From the NCBI RefSeq assembly GCF_000021925.1, contig NC_011830.1:2070501-2134500 (forward strand): a DNA stretch of 64,000 nucleotides, given 5' to 3'. The DNA is from Desulfitobacterium hafniense DCB-2. Lineage in GTDB: Bacteria > Bacillota > Desulfitobacteriia > Desulfitobacteriales > Desulfitobacteriaceae. The position numbers were made by a program, and so were the translations under genes. Of the stretch, positions 16,969-25,123 are shown piece after piece; position 1 is the first letter of the stretch, and each line of letters starts with the position of its first letter. The notes beneath the pieces were generated by a model, which saw only the letters and a program-made list of their open reading frames with translations, was not told the DNA's origin and searched no databases.

Positions 16969-17694
16969 TTAGAGTACTTTAGCAATCAACTGAACAAGAT
17001 TAAAATACTTTCCGTCTTCAGCCGCCATCATTTTGATGTCCTCGGCGACAATGGGATGATAAGCGGTCAGCCATTCCTGCCACGCCTCTCTGCAGCAGGC
17101 CATTTCGCGGCTGTCCACCATTTCAATGCCTTCTGCTTTCTTCCACAAATCTTTCCACCAATCAAGAGAGTGCAGGGTTCTTGCCATCTCGCTATTCCAA
17201 AACGGCTGCATTTCATCGGGAACCTTATCCTCAAATTCGTAATTTAATCCAGGAATAGCCACGGCGATATAGCCCCCCTTTTTCACAAAAGGAATAAGGG
17301 AAGGGAGCATTGCCGCCGTATCGCCGAAATAATGGTAGGCATCCACGGTGAACAACAAGTCAAAATAGCCCTTGGCGAAAGGCAGCCCTTTGGTCGCGTC
17401 GACGGAAATTGGCACGGCTTTATCAGCAATCCCCAGAGATTGAAAACGCTCATAGTTTTCAGTTGGCGAGATCCAAAGGTCGGCGGCGAAAACGGAGGCG
17501 CCATATTTTTTCGTTAACAAAAGGGTGGAAAGACCACACCCGCAGCCGAGGTCAAGTATGCGCATAGTCTCATCAATGTTCAGGTGTGATGACAATTCCT
17601 CCGCTAAGCGCATGGCATTTGGCCCCATCATAGCGGCTTTCAGGAACTCAACATTTTTATCATTAGAAATAAACTGGTTTGTAAATGTATACAT
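16969..17694 (-). CDS. Class I SAM-dependent methyltransferase behind an attenuator
   Basis: 241 residues from the ATG at 17694, chosen because AGAAAGGAG lies 6-7 nt upstream. A longer in-frame start at 17745 would fall inside the upstream terminator hairpin. Motif I is ILDLGCGCGLS (about residue 46), followed by FAADLWISP and the later GGYIAVAIPG strand. The fold predicts a small-molecule or general methyltransferase, not an Erm-type rRNA dimethylase. The unusual point is its leader: a tiny leader peptide, alternative stems and an intrinsic terminator, a layout typical of ribosome-mediated antibiotic-inducible genes. A drug-modifying or drug-response role is therefore an inference. Confidence 0.82.
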   Translation of the reverse strand: MYTFTNQFISNDKNVEFLKAAMMGPNAMRLAEELSSHLNIDETMRILDLGCGCGLSTLLLTKKYGASVFAADLWISPTENYERFQSLGIADKAVPISVDATKGLPFAKGYFDLLFTVDAYHYFGDTAAMLPSLIPFVKKGGYIAVAIPGLNYEFEDKVPDEMQPFWNSEMARTLHSLDWWKDLWKKAEGIEMVDSREMACCREAWQEWLTAYHPIVAEDIKMMAAEDGKYFNLVQLIAKVL

Positions 17695-17734
17695 GGTATG
17701 CTCCTTTCTAATTTTTGCCTTATAGAAAGAAAAC

Positions 17735-17761
17735 AAAAAAAGCACAGTGTGACACTGCGCT
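17735..17761 (-). terminator. Leader terminator upstream of the methyltransferase
   Basis: On the minus strand GCGCAGTGT pairs with ACACTGTGC (one-base loop region) and is followed by TTTTTTTG. It lies between the leader ORF and the methyltransferase start, so transcription would stop before the gene unless it is prevented. Confidence 0.78.
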
Positions 17762-17771
17762 ACAAATTACA

Positions 17772-17905
17772 CCATTATAAATAATGGATGCTCATTCAAT
17801 CTGTAAGGCAGTTTTTGACAACACTAATAAAAGCAGAACAATCTGCTCGTTTCATGTTCTTAACTTAAAACCCTTACAGAATTACCGACATCAATACACT
17901 CCCTC
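17772..17905 (-). promoter_or_regulatory. Attenuator leader with alternative stems
   Basis: Reading the minus strand: a strong Shine-Dalgarno (AAAGAGGGAG, ending at 17899), a 5-codon ORF, then CTGTAAGG (17879-17872), a small hairpin AGCAGA/TCTGCT (17847-17832), CCTTACAG (17808-17801) and finally the terminator. CTGTAAGG holds the last codon and stop of the leader ORF and can pair with CCTTACAG, so ribosome position would control which downstream stem forms. A possible -10 (TATGAT, 17928-17923) precedes it. A second mini-ORF (MSIHYL, 17795-17775) has only a weak ribosome site. Confidence 0.68.
17874..17891 (-). CDS. Leader peptide MSVIL of the methyltransferase attenuator
   Basis: ATG TCG GTA ATT CTG TAA with GAGGGAG at 8 nt spacing. 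Such very short leader peptides ahead of a terminator are known from inducible resistance genes. The assignment rests on position and ribosome site only. Confidence 0.55.
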   Translation of the reverse strand: MSVIL

Positions 17906-18016
17906 TTTCTTTAACTCACTATATCATAGCACTATTCATTATGGCCAGAGATTATTTTGAATCCGTTCTAGTGCTGCTAGTCCGGATCTTTTCCAGGCGC
18001 GACCCCTGCTATGCTC

Positions 18017-18077
18017 TTGACAGAGAAAAAAGGGAGTAGTATACTCTATTAAAATAATGATAATGATTATCATTATA
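18017..18077 (+). promoter_or_regulatory. Near-consensus sigma-A promoter with Fur box
   Basis: TTGACA (18017-18022), 17-bp spacer, TATACT (18040-18045). Just downstream of the expected start, ATAATGAT-T-ATCATTAT (18060-18076) is a perfect 8-1-8 dyad matching the classical Fur box GATAATGAT(A/T)ATCATTATC. Fur bound there should block transcription when iron is plentiful. Confidence 0.85.
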
Positions 18078-18109
18078 TATGCATTTTTAATAATGAAAGG
18101 GAGGAACTT

Positions 18110-18331
18110 ATGATGTTAGGGAAAGAAAAAATAACTTTGTTCGGATTGGGGCTAATGGCGGGAACCTTTGGCCTGAAGCTGGCGACAAGCAAAACGGCCA
18201 AGAAAGCTTATGTTAAGACCCTGGCCACCGGCTTAAAGGCCAAGGCTGAATGCGACAAAATGATTGAAGAAGCGAAGGCCAATGTGGACGATATCATGGC
18301 CGAGGCAAAGCTTGTCTCCGAGCATGAATAG
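18110..18331 (+). CDS. Small DUF6110-like protein preceding a P1B ATPase
   Basis: 73 residues: a hydrophobic N-terminal stretch (LFGLGLMAGTFGLKLA, about 10-25) followed by a charged helix rich in Lys, Glu and Ala (EAKANVDDIMAEAKL). AAAGGGAGG lies 8 nt before the ATG. It is the first gene of the Fur-box operon, 15 nt ahead of the ATPase. Small proteins of this type commonly accompany metal-transporting P-type ATPases in clostridia, so an accessory or assembly role is inferred. No metal-binding motif is visible. Confidence 0.7.
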   Translation: MMLGKEKITLFGLGLMAGTFGLKLATSKTAKKAYVKTLATGLKAKAECDKMIEEAKANVDDIMAEAKLVSEHE

Positions 18332-18346
18332 ACAAGTATTCATTGG

Positions 18347-20443
18347 GTGCCGGATATGAACTATACAATAAGCCATGATATTCCCGGAAGAATTCGCTTT
18401 AAATTTCCCGGAGGCGGTTTTTCCCAAGAGGAAACGGCAGCGTTATGCCATAGTCTTGCTAAGAACAGTTTTATACATAAGGTCCAGCCCTACCGGCTCT
18501 CCGGCAGCCTTGCCGTGAATTACGAAGAAGGGTGCCGCGAAGAGGTCATTGAGGCCGTAGCCGCGCTGAAGAGGGCGGAATTGAAAGACTATGAGCTGCC
18601 GGTGGGAGAAGTTCCTTACAATGCTTACACGGATCAATACCTTAACCAGCTGGTATATATGATTGGCAAAAGGGTCCTGACAAAGCTCTATATGCCGTCG
18701 GGATTGAAGGCTTTCTGGATGATGAAAGGAGCCTTGCCCTATGTCTTGAAGGCGGTTAAGCGGCTTTGGAGCAGAGAAAAGCTCAATGTGGACGTGTTGG
18801 ATGCTGCGGCAATCAGCGTCTCCATTTTAAAGAGAGATTATGACACTTCAGGCAGTGTCATGTTTTTTCTCTCCGTAGGCAATCTGCTGGAAGAATGGAC
18901 CCACAAGAAATCCCGGGATGATCTGGCCAAAGGCCTGGCTTTGCGAGTGAATTCCGCCTGGGTCAGACGCAATGGGCAGGAAAGTCTGGCCAACCTGAAG
19001 GATATTGCCATCGGCGAGCAGGTGGTGGCCAGAATGGGGAGCTATATCCCTGTGGACGGTGTGGTCCTCCAAGGGGAGGCCATGGTCAATCAATCCACTA
19101 TGACCGGGGAGTCCCTCGTGCAGAGGCGTATCCCAGGGGATACGGTTTATGCCGGCACGGTCATTGAAGAGGGCGAGCTGCTGATCGGGGTAACCGCCTT
19201 AGAGAGTGAAACAAAACTGAATCAGATCATAAAACTTATCGATGAATCCGAGGGGCTGAAAGCGGCGGTACAATCAAAAATCGAAAACATGGCCGATGCC
19301 ATCGTGCCTTACAGCTTTCTGATCGCCGGAGGTGTTTATCTGGCGACCAGAAGTGTGGCCCTGGCTTCGGCGGCTCTCATGGTAGATTACTCCTGTGCGC
19401 TGAAGATGACGACGCCCATCGCTATTTTAACAGCGATGCGGGAGGGAACTCAGCACGGTTTTGTTATCAAAGGCGGGAAATTCCTTGAAGAAGCAGCTTT
19501 GGTCGATACCATTGTCTTCGATAAAACCGGAACCCTGACCGAGGCCAAGCCTTATGTAGTTGATGTGATCGGTTTTGGCGGGTATCGGCGTGACCGGGTT
19601 CTCCGTTTGGCGGCCTGTCTGGAGGAGCATTTCCCCCATTCGGTAGCGGCTGCTGTGGTGGCCAAAGCCAATGAAAAGAATTTGAAGCACAGGGAAATGC
19701 ATGCCAATGTGGAGTACATTGTAGCCCATGGGATTGCTTCTTATGTGGAGGACAAGCGTGTCGTCATCGGCAGCGGGCATTTTGTTTTCGAGGATGAAAA
19801 GGTGGAGGTAACAGCTGCCGAGCAGGAGGTTATTGATAAGAAGGCGGAAGCGTACTCTTTGCTGTTTCTGGCCGTAGGGGGCAGACTGGCGGGAATGCTT
19901 TGCATCGAAGATCCCATCCGGCCTGAAGCCGCCGGGATAGTTGGTGAGCTGAAGGCTCTGGGCATCCATCATATCGCTCTTCTCACCGGAGATAGTGAGA
20001 AAGCGGCTCAGGCCATTGCCCGAAGGATTGATGCCGATGACTATCGCTCCCAGGTGCTGCCGGCGGAAAAAGCCGACTATATTAATTCGCTGCGGCGGCA
20101 AGGCAGAAGAGTCATGATGCTGGGAGACGGAATCAATGATTCGCCGGCCCTTTCCTCAGCAAATGTAGGGATTGCCATGAAAAACGGCGCGGATATCGCC
20201 CGGGATATCGCCGATGTGGTCTTAACCCAGGGCAATTTAAAATCCATCGTTGCCTTGCGCCGGTTAAGCTCGTTGCTGATCAGAAGGATCGAAAATAACT
20301 TCCGCTTTACGGTGGGCTTTAATTCCGGTCTGTTGACACTTGGTGTGCTGGGGATTATCTCTCCCGGCAGCTCGGCGCTGCTGCACAATCTCTCCACGGT
20401 AGCCACCGGGGTGAGCAGTATGCGGAATTATTTGCCGGAATAG
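18347..20443 (+). CDS. P1B-type metal-translocating ATPase with SCA motif in place of CPx
   Basis: 698 residues. The N-terminal region (5-70) resembles a metal-associated domain but lacks CxxC. Catalytic hallmarks are present: TGES (about 253), phosphorylation motif DKTGTLTE (Asp 392) and GDGINDSPAL (about 593). The membrane metal site in helix 6 reads DYSCALKMTTP (Cys 350), so Ser precedes the Cys where CPC, SPC or TPC is usual. The HP motif is also degenerate (EEHFPHSVAAA). The gene belongs to a Fur-box operon. P1B ATPases are normally exporters, so derepression by iron starvation is unexpected unless the cargo is another metal such as Mn, Co or Zn. The start is uncertain: GTG at 18347 or ATG at 18356, neither with a strong ribosome site. 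Confidence 0.88.
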   Translation: MPDMNYTISHDIPGRIRFKFPGGGFSQEETAALCHSLAKNSFIHKVQPYRLSGSLAVNYEEGCREEVIEAVAALKRAELKDYELPVGEVPYNAYTDQYLNQLVYMIGKRVLTKLYMPSGLKAFWMMKGALPYVLKAVKRLWSREKLNVDVLDAAAISVSILKRDYDTSGSVMFFLSVGNLLEEWTHKKSRDDLAKGLALRVNSAWVRRNGQESLANLKDIAIGEQVVARMGSYIPVDGVVLQGEAMVNQSTMTGESLVQRRIPGDTVYAGTVIEEGELLIGVTALESETKLNQIIKLIDESEGLKAAVQSKIENMADAIVPYSFLIAGGVYLATRSVALASAALMVDYSCALKMTTPIAILTAMREGTQHGFVIKGGKFLEEAALVDTIVFDKTGTLTEAKPYVVDVIGFGGYRRDRVLRLAACLEEHFPHSVAAAVVAKANEKNLKHREMHANVEYIVAHGIASYVEDKRVVIGSGHFVFEDEKVEVTAAEQEVIDKKAEAYSLLFLAVGGRLAGMLCIEDPIRPEAAGIVGELKALGIHHIALLTGDSEKAAQAIARRIDADDYRSQVLPAEKADYINSLRRQGRRVMMLGDGINDSPALSSANVGIAMKNGADIARDIADVVLTQGNLKSIVALRRLSSLLIRRIENNFRFTVGFNSGLLTLGVLGIISPGSSALLHNLSTVATGVSSMRNYLPE

Positions 20444-20462
20444 GAATGCTTAGTTTTAAACA

Positions 20463-20527
20463 GACTTACAGACTTAAAAAGCTTAAAAGGTTTAAGAGGC
20501 TTAAGAGGCTTAAGAGGCTTAAGAGAT
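20463..20527 (+). repeat. 9-bp minisatellite TTAAGAGGC after the ATPase gene
   Basis: Three perfect copies of TTAAGAGGC (20492-20518) and a partial fourth, preceded by degenerate units (ACTTAAAAA, GCTTAAAAGG). It fills the gap between two convergent genes. No coding potential was seen. Confidence 0.85.
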
Positions 20528-20544
20528 ATAAACTGGATTTAAAC

Positions 20545-21339
20545 TTAACTTAACAGCATGCGATCATTAGCGAAGGCGGTTTTACTTTGCTGAGAATACA
20601 ATTCCAGCAAACGGGGAACCGTCATTTCTTTGCGCTCCTCACCTGCGAGATCCAGGATGATCTTGCCCTGGTCCAGCATGATGGTTCGCGAGCCGGTTGT
20701 CAGAGCGGTCTGGATATTGTGGGTGATCATCATGGTGGTGATGCCCTCCTGACTGACGATGTCCCGGGTAATCGCCATGATCTTTTCGGCAGCTGCCGGG
20801 TCCAGGGCTGCAGTATGCTCATCGAGCAGGAGCAGGCGGGGGCCGGCAATGGTGGACATGAGCAGGGAAAGGGCCTGCCGCTGGCCGCCGGAGAGCAGTC
20901 CTACCTTGGTCCGCAGGCGGTTTTCAAGGCCCATATCCAATTGGGCGATTTTCTCACGGAAGATTTTCACATCCTGAGGGTGCACGCCTAGGCGCAGACC
21001 ATTCCGGCCTTGGCGGTTATAAGCCAGGGCCAGATTCTCCTCGATGGTCATATCGGGAGCGGTTCCCTTCAGTGGATCCTGAAACAAACGTCCGATCATG
21101 GCGGCCCGTTTATGCTCAGCCAGGTAAGTGATGTTCTCCTCTTCCAGAAAAATCCGGCCGCGGTTTAGCCAGAAAGTGCCGCCGATGGCGTTAAAGAGGG
21201 TGGATTTTCCGGCACCGTTGGAACCGATGAGGGTCACAAATTCACCTTGGGCCAGGGAGAGGCTGATGTTATTCAGCGCTATATGCTCGTTGGGTGTGCC
21301 GCTTAAAAAGACTTTGGTTGCGTTGATGATCTTAAGCAT
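20545..21339 (-). CDS. ABC transporter ATPase of a TrpXYZ-like importer
   Basis: 264 residues with Walker A GSNGAGKST, Q-loop, signature LLSGGQRQALSL, Walker B LLLLDEHTAALDP and H-loop ITHN. It is the last gene of a three-gene operon (binding protein, permease, ATPase) and starts within the end of the permease gene (8-nt overlap). Homologous systems with an ABC_sub_bind-type binding protein are linked to tryptophan or aromatic uptake. The Trp-specific T-box ahead of the operon supports tryptophan as cargo here. Confidence 0.87.
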   Translation of the reverse strand: MLKIINATKVFLSGTPNEHIALNNISLSLAQGEFVTLIGSNGAGKSTLFNAIGGTFWLNRGRIFLEEENITYLAEHKRAAMIGRLFQDPLKGTAPDMTIEENLALAYNRQGRNGLRLGVHPQDVKIFREKIAQLDMGLENRLRTKVGLLSGGQRQALSLLMSTIAGPRLLLLDEHTAALDPAAAEKIMAITRDIVSQEGITTMMITHNIQTALTTGSRTIMLDQGKIILDLAGEERKEMTVPRLLELYSQQSKTAFANDRMLLS

Positions 21340-22231
21340 CCTGCTCCACCTGCTTTCTCATGCTGCGTAATTCCAGGTGTTTTTTAATCACGGGCAGGGA
21401 TAAAGCAATCACCACGATCACGGCTGAGACAACCCGGAGCATATAGGCGGGGAAAATGCTGGATTTCAGGGCGGCGGCGATGATGAAGCGGTAAATAAGA
21501 GAGCCGAAGATGGCCGAGAGCAGCCCTATCGTCAAAGAACGCCGTCCGAAAATGGCTTCTCCGATGATAGCGGAAGCGAGACCGACCACCATGATGCCAA
21601 TGCCGGAGCTGATGTCGGCATATCCCTGATACTGGGCAAGGACGGCGCCGGACAGTCCGATGCAGGCGTTGGAAATGGCTATGGCCGTGATTTTCATGGC
21701 ATCCACATTGATGGAGGAAGCTCTGACCATGTCTTCGTTATTCCCGGTGGCCCGTATGCAGAGGCCGAGATGGGTTTTGAAAAACCAAATCAGAGCGGCG
21801 GCACAAAGAAAGCAAACGATAAAGGGGACCAGGGTCTTCAATACTTCCTTGTTGGCCGGAAGCCAGGCCAGGGGACTGAAGAGGCTGTCACTGCCGATCA
21901 GGGAAAGGTTGGAGCGGCTCCCGAGAATATAGAGATTAATACTGTACAAGCTGCTCATGGTAATAATTCCGGCAAGGATGGGATGGATCTCCAGTTTGGT
22001 CTGCAGCAGCCCGGTTACGGTTCCCGCGGCAGCCCCGGCGGCAACAGCCAGCAGAATACCGAGAAAAGGGTGGCCGGCCAGGGTCATGACAGCGGACACA
22101 GAGAGTCCGAGAGTGAAGCTCCCATCGGCGGTAAGATCCGGAATGTTGAGGATGCGGAAGGAAATATAGATGCCAAGAGCCAGCATGCCGTAGATTAATC
22201 CGAGCTGGACGGAGCCGAGAAGCAAAGTCAT
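21332..22231 (-). CDS. ABC permease of a TrpXYZ-like importer
   Basis: 299 residues with about eight to nine hydrophobic segments, of the branched-chain/ribose-type permease superfamily (for example LGIYISFRILNIPDLTADGSFTLG and GLASAIIGEAIFG, which contacts the ATPase). It lies between the lipoprotein and ATPase genes of the T-box operon. There is only one permease gene, so a homodimer is expected. Confidence 0.87.
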   Translation of the reverse strand: MTLLLGSVQLGLIYGMLALGIYISFRILNIPDLTADGSFTLGLSVSAVMTLAGHPFLGILLAVAAGAAAGTVTGLLQTKLEIHPILAGIITMSSLYSINLYILGSRSNLSLIGSDSLFSPLAWLPANKEVLKTLVPFIVCFLCAAALIWFFKTHLGLCIRATGNNEDMVRASSINVDAMKITAIAISNACIGLSGAVLAQYQGYADISSGIGIMVVGLASAIIGEAIFGRRSLTIGLLSAIFGSLIYRFIIAAALKSSIFPAYMLRVVSAVIVVIALSLPVIKKHLELRSMRKQVEQDA

Positions 22232-22266
22232 AATCCTACCTCCTGTGAGAATATGTGTCAGGGTGG

Positions 22267-23250
22267 TTATTCGATGATGGCGGCATGGCTTAGTATATCC
22301 TGGGGAATGGTCACGCCGATAGCGTCCGCGGTGGATTGGTTAATGACAGTGGTAAAGTCGGACACTGTAATGGCCGGAATCTGTTCAATTGGCGTGCCCT
22401 TTAAGAACTTCACTGCCATTTCGGCTGTGATGCCGCCGATAGTGATGTCATCGATGCTGACTGTGGCAAAGGCGCCGGATTGGACCATGACGGCAGAACT
22501 TCCGTAGACAGGCAGCTTGGCCTGCTTGGCAATTTCAGCAACCTGGGGCATAGCACTTTGCACCATGCTGTCATTGGGAATGAAGAAGGCATCCACACTG
22601 CCGACCAAAGACTCGGCGGCCTGCTGAACTTCGGAGGAAGAGGTGACGATAGCTTCTTTATAGTTTAAGCCGACGGAGTCCAGATAGTTTTTAGCCTGTT
22701 CAATGGTGGTTACGGCATTGACTTCACCGGTATTGTAAATCAACCCGTAAGTTTGGCGGTCAGGTGTCAGCTGATCAGAGAGCTTGAACATTTCGCTGAC
22801 CGGGATGGCGTTGGAGGTGCCGGTGGCATGTTTATCCGGTGTGGACATATCCGTAATGACTTTAGCCCCTACTGGGTTGGAAACGGAGATGAAAAACACG
22901 GGAATGCCGCTGTCCATATTGACAATGGCCTGAGTTGCGGGGGTTCCGATGGTCACGATCAGGTCTTTTTGAGCATCCACCATGGTTTGAAAGATGGAAT
23001 TCAGGGTTGCTGTGTCCCCATTGGCGTTTTTGTAGTCGATGACCAATTGTTCTTCCGTATACCCCAGCTCCCGCAGCTTGTCGATAAATCCTTCCCGCAT
23101 GTCCGTGAAGGCACCATTATCGGCCAGCTGGACTAAACCGACCTGGATGGCATTGGCCGAGTCACTGTTTTTGGGGGTGGTTTCCGCACTGCAGCCGGCA
23201 GCAGCCAGAAGCAGCATTAAAGTAAGGATTTTTGCCAGTGTTTTTTTCAT
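22267..23250 (-). CDS. ABC substrate-binding lipoprotein (TrpX-like)
   Basis: 327 residues with a lipoprotein signal (LLLAAAGC, Cys 20), then a two-lobed periplasmic-binding fold of the ABC_sub_bind family (VGLVQLADNGAFTDMREGF; LIVTIGTPATQA; IPVFFISVSNPVGA). AGAGGAGAGG precedes the ATG. First gene of the T-box operon. The specifier codon in the leader is UGG, so tryptophan uptake is the simplest reading. Confidence 0.9.
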   Translation of the reverse strand: MKKTLAKILTLMLLLAAAGCSAETTPKNSDSANAIQVGLVQLADNGAFTDMREGFIDKLRELGYTEEQLVIDYKNANGDTATLNSIFQTMVDAQKDLIVTIGTPATQAIVNMDSGIPVFFISVSNPVGAKVITDMSTPDKHATGTSNAIPVSEMFKLSDQLTPDRQTYGLIYNTGEVNAVTTIEQAKNYLDSVGLNYKEAIVTSSSEVQQAAESLVGSVDAFFIPNDSMVQSAMPQVAEIAKQAKLPVYGSSAVMVQSGAFATVSIDDITIGGITAEMAVKFLKGTPIEQIPAITVSDFTTVINQSTADAIGVTIPQDILSHAAIIE

Positions 23251-23311
23251 GATTTATCTTCCTCTCCTCTTTTTGTTGGTTTTTTGAGATCAGAAGGTGT
23301 CGGGAATATGC

Positions 23312-23625
23312 AAAAAAGCCTGCCCATGATACGGATACCCGTAATCAAGGACAGGCTTATACCTGCGGTGCCACCTTGCTTGGTAATAGACTACTATCAC
23401 CCAACTCTTCCAGAGTGCCAACACACTCCTGCCTCATAACGCTGGCCTGCGTCGCATCATACTAAAAAGCCCAGGCTTTCGTTCCATGCGCCCTCTGTAG
23501 TCCATTTGCCGTACCGCTTTCTGCCGGGTTTCCAGCCCTCCCGGCTCTCTGTAAGTGCGCTTCACGGTTTGATCTCTACATCAACGGTTTTTAATAAAGT
23601 ATCATGGGGCGGATTCTTTTGTCAA
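23312..23625 (-). promoter_or_regulatory. Trp-specific T-box riboswitch and its promoter
   Basis: On the minus strand: TTGACA (23625-23620), 18-bp spacer, TACTTT (23601-23596). The leader has Stem I with AGAGAG (AG box) and the GGCTGGAAACCC region. The bottom stem TGTAG/CTACA and the next stem CCGT/ACGG frame an internal loop with UGG (23504-23502) followed by one A, the expected specifier place. The T-box core AAGGTGGCACCGCAGG is at 23377-23362. The terminator pairs AAGCCTGTCC with GGGCAGGCTT and ends in TTTTTT (23358-23312). Uncharged tRNA-Trp would pair with GGCACC-flanking bases and prevent termination. Confidence 0.92.
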
Positions 23626-23692
23626 GGTTTTTTTGTGGACAGACGGAAGAAAATAAAGTGGTTTCGATTTTTTGGCACGATGCTCACAATGC

Positions 23693-24526
23693 TCAGGTTA
23701 TGCCGATGGTTGTGGTTACAATCGCCGCATAGAAGACATACCGCCCAATCAGTTCGCCAAAGACCAGGAGAGCACAGGCCAGATAGACATGACCGGCTTT
23801 AAAGCCGCTGCCGGACTTTTGCTTGGAGGGCCAGAAGAGGAGCACCGCGCCCCCCAGGACCAGCAGCCATTTGAGGGCGATGACCATGGTCATGCTGCTT
23901 AAGATGGCTGCGCTGGTTTGGGCAGCCATACCCGCCTTACCTAAACTTAAAGCGTGGGGAACGGCAGAGACGGCCTGAAAGATCACTGCAGCCAGGACAA
24001 TGGCTCCGTAGATCTTTTTATCCACATTCTGCAGTTCCTTGAGGCTGGCGGCGATAAAGAGCAGAGCGCCGATGGCAAGGGTCGTGGTATAGAAATCGAT
24101 AAAGGTATTGGCTCCCTGCCAGACCGGAACCGTGGTGGAGGAATAGAGTTTCCCCATGGAGAAGACGGCGACCAGACCGACCAGACTGCCTCCCCAGCGC
24201 AGGAGCAGATCCAGGCTGGCGTTGCCAGGCTTAAAGTGCTGCACCAGGGCATAGAGGACGGCGATGCCGGCGAAGAAGCCGCATAAAAGGGCTTCATTGC
24301 TTAACCAGGATGTGCCCAGATGAGAGAGGGAATTTAAGAAAGCCATGGGTCGGCCCAGATGCAGCAGGGAGGCCAGAATGCCGGCGAGACTCAACCCTGC
24401 GGCAGCATAGGAAGCTGTTTTAAAGGTCTTATCCTGGTAAAGCTGTTTGCTGATGGTGATAAAGAACATGATCCCAATGGCGGCTTGCATGCAGAAGGAA
24501 AAGATCAATAAACTGGTTTCGCCCAT
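23693..24526 (-). CDS. dmsC: DmsC-type membrane anchor, copy 1
   Basis: 277 residues with about eight hydrophobic helices, the DmsC/NrfD-like anchor that passes quinol electrons to the Fe-S subunit. It follows dmsB by 2 nt, and its ribosome site AAAGGAGAT overlaps the dmsB end. It differs from copy 2 (31893-32726) at only a few residues (for example SLAGILAS/SLVGILAS, IAASLKELQN/IATSLKELQS). Differences are sparse in the first third of the gene and denser toward its 3' end. The gene is convergent with nothing; a T-box leader of the next operon begins just beyond it. Confidence 0.85.
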   Translation of the reverse strand: MGETSLLIFSFCMQAAIGIMFFITISKQLYQDKTFKTASYAAAGLSLAGILASLLHLGRPMAFLNSLSHLGTSWLSNEALLCGFFAGIAVLYALVQHFKPGNASLDLLLRWGGSLVGLVAVFSMGKLYSSTTVPVWQGANTFIDFYTTTLAIGALLFIAASLKELQNVDKKIYGAIVLAAVIFQAVSAVPHALSLGKAGMAAQTSAAILSSMTMVIALKWLLVLGGAVLLFWPSKQKSGSGFKAGHVYLACALLVFGELIGRYVFYAAIVTTTIGIT

Positions 24527-24528
24527 AG

Positions 24529-25104
24529 TTAGATCTCCTTTGCTTTGAAATCATTTTGCTTGGCGTTGTTTTTGGCTTGAATCAGCAGAGCGGGCTTGGT
24601 GACCGCCGCAGCAGGCAGGAAGGGGAGTTCCTGGACACTGTCCCCGTGTTTGGCCTTGAGCTCCTCTAAGTCTCCCCATTCTAAGGCGCGCATGGGGCAG
24701 GCATCCACGCAGACAGGGTTTTCCCCTGCTTCGATGAGATCCTTGCACATATTGCATTTGCTGATTTGTCCCAGTTCGGGGATGAATTGGGGGACGCCGT
24801 AAGGACAGTTCCAGGTACAGTAGCGGCAGCCGATGCACTTGGCTTTATCATGATCCACAATGCCGTTTTCCAGCTTGTGCAGGGCTTGGGTGGGACAGCC
24901 CTCGACACATTTGGGGTTTTCGCAGTGATTGCAGGTGCCGGAATAGTGAAAAATCCCTGGCTTTGGATAGGAACCGGTTTCAAAGGCTTTGACCTGACGG
25001 AAGATCGTTCCCACGTTCAGATCGTTTTTATCCTTGCAGGACACCTGACAGGTGCGGCAGCCGATGCAAGAGGTCATATCAAAATAGAATCCGTATTGAC
25101 TCAT
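24529..25104 (-). CDS. dmsB: DmsB-type four-cluster [4Fe-4S] subunit, copy 1
   Basis: 191 residues with four cysteine groups typical of DmsB/PhsB electron-transfer subunits: CIGCRTCQVSC, CNHCENPKCVEGC, CIGCRYCTWNC and CNMCKDLIEAGENPVCVDAC. It links the membrane anchor to the molybdenum subunit. It is identical in protein sequence to the second copy, with only a synonymous change noticed. It lies between dmsA (20-nt gap) and dmsC in one operon. Confidence 0.92.
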   Translation of the reverse strand: MSQYGFYFDMTSCIGCRTCQVSCKDKNDLNVGTIFRQVKAFETGSYPKPGIFHYSGTCNHCENPKCVEGCPTQALHKLENGIVDHDKAKCIGCRYCTWNCPYGVPQFIPELGQISKCNMCKDLIEAGENPVCVDACPMRALEWGDLEELKAKHGDSVQELPFLPAAAVTKPALLIQAKNNAKQNDFKAKEI

Positions 25105-25123
25105 AATCCTTCACGCTCCTTTC

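Noticed and set aside
16969..17694. Methyltransferase as an Erm-type 23S rRNA methylase because of its leader
   Set aside because: The protein lacks the Erm sequence pattern after motif I and looks like a small-molecule methyltransferase; only the regulation resembles Erm.
17775..17795. MSIHYL mini-ORF as the main leader peptide of the methyltransferase
   Set aside because: It has only a weak ribosome site; MSVIL at 17891-17874 has a strong one and overlaps the stem arm. Kept only as an alternative.
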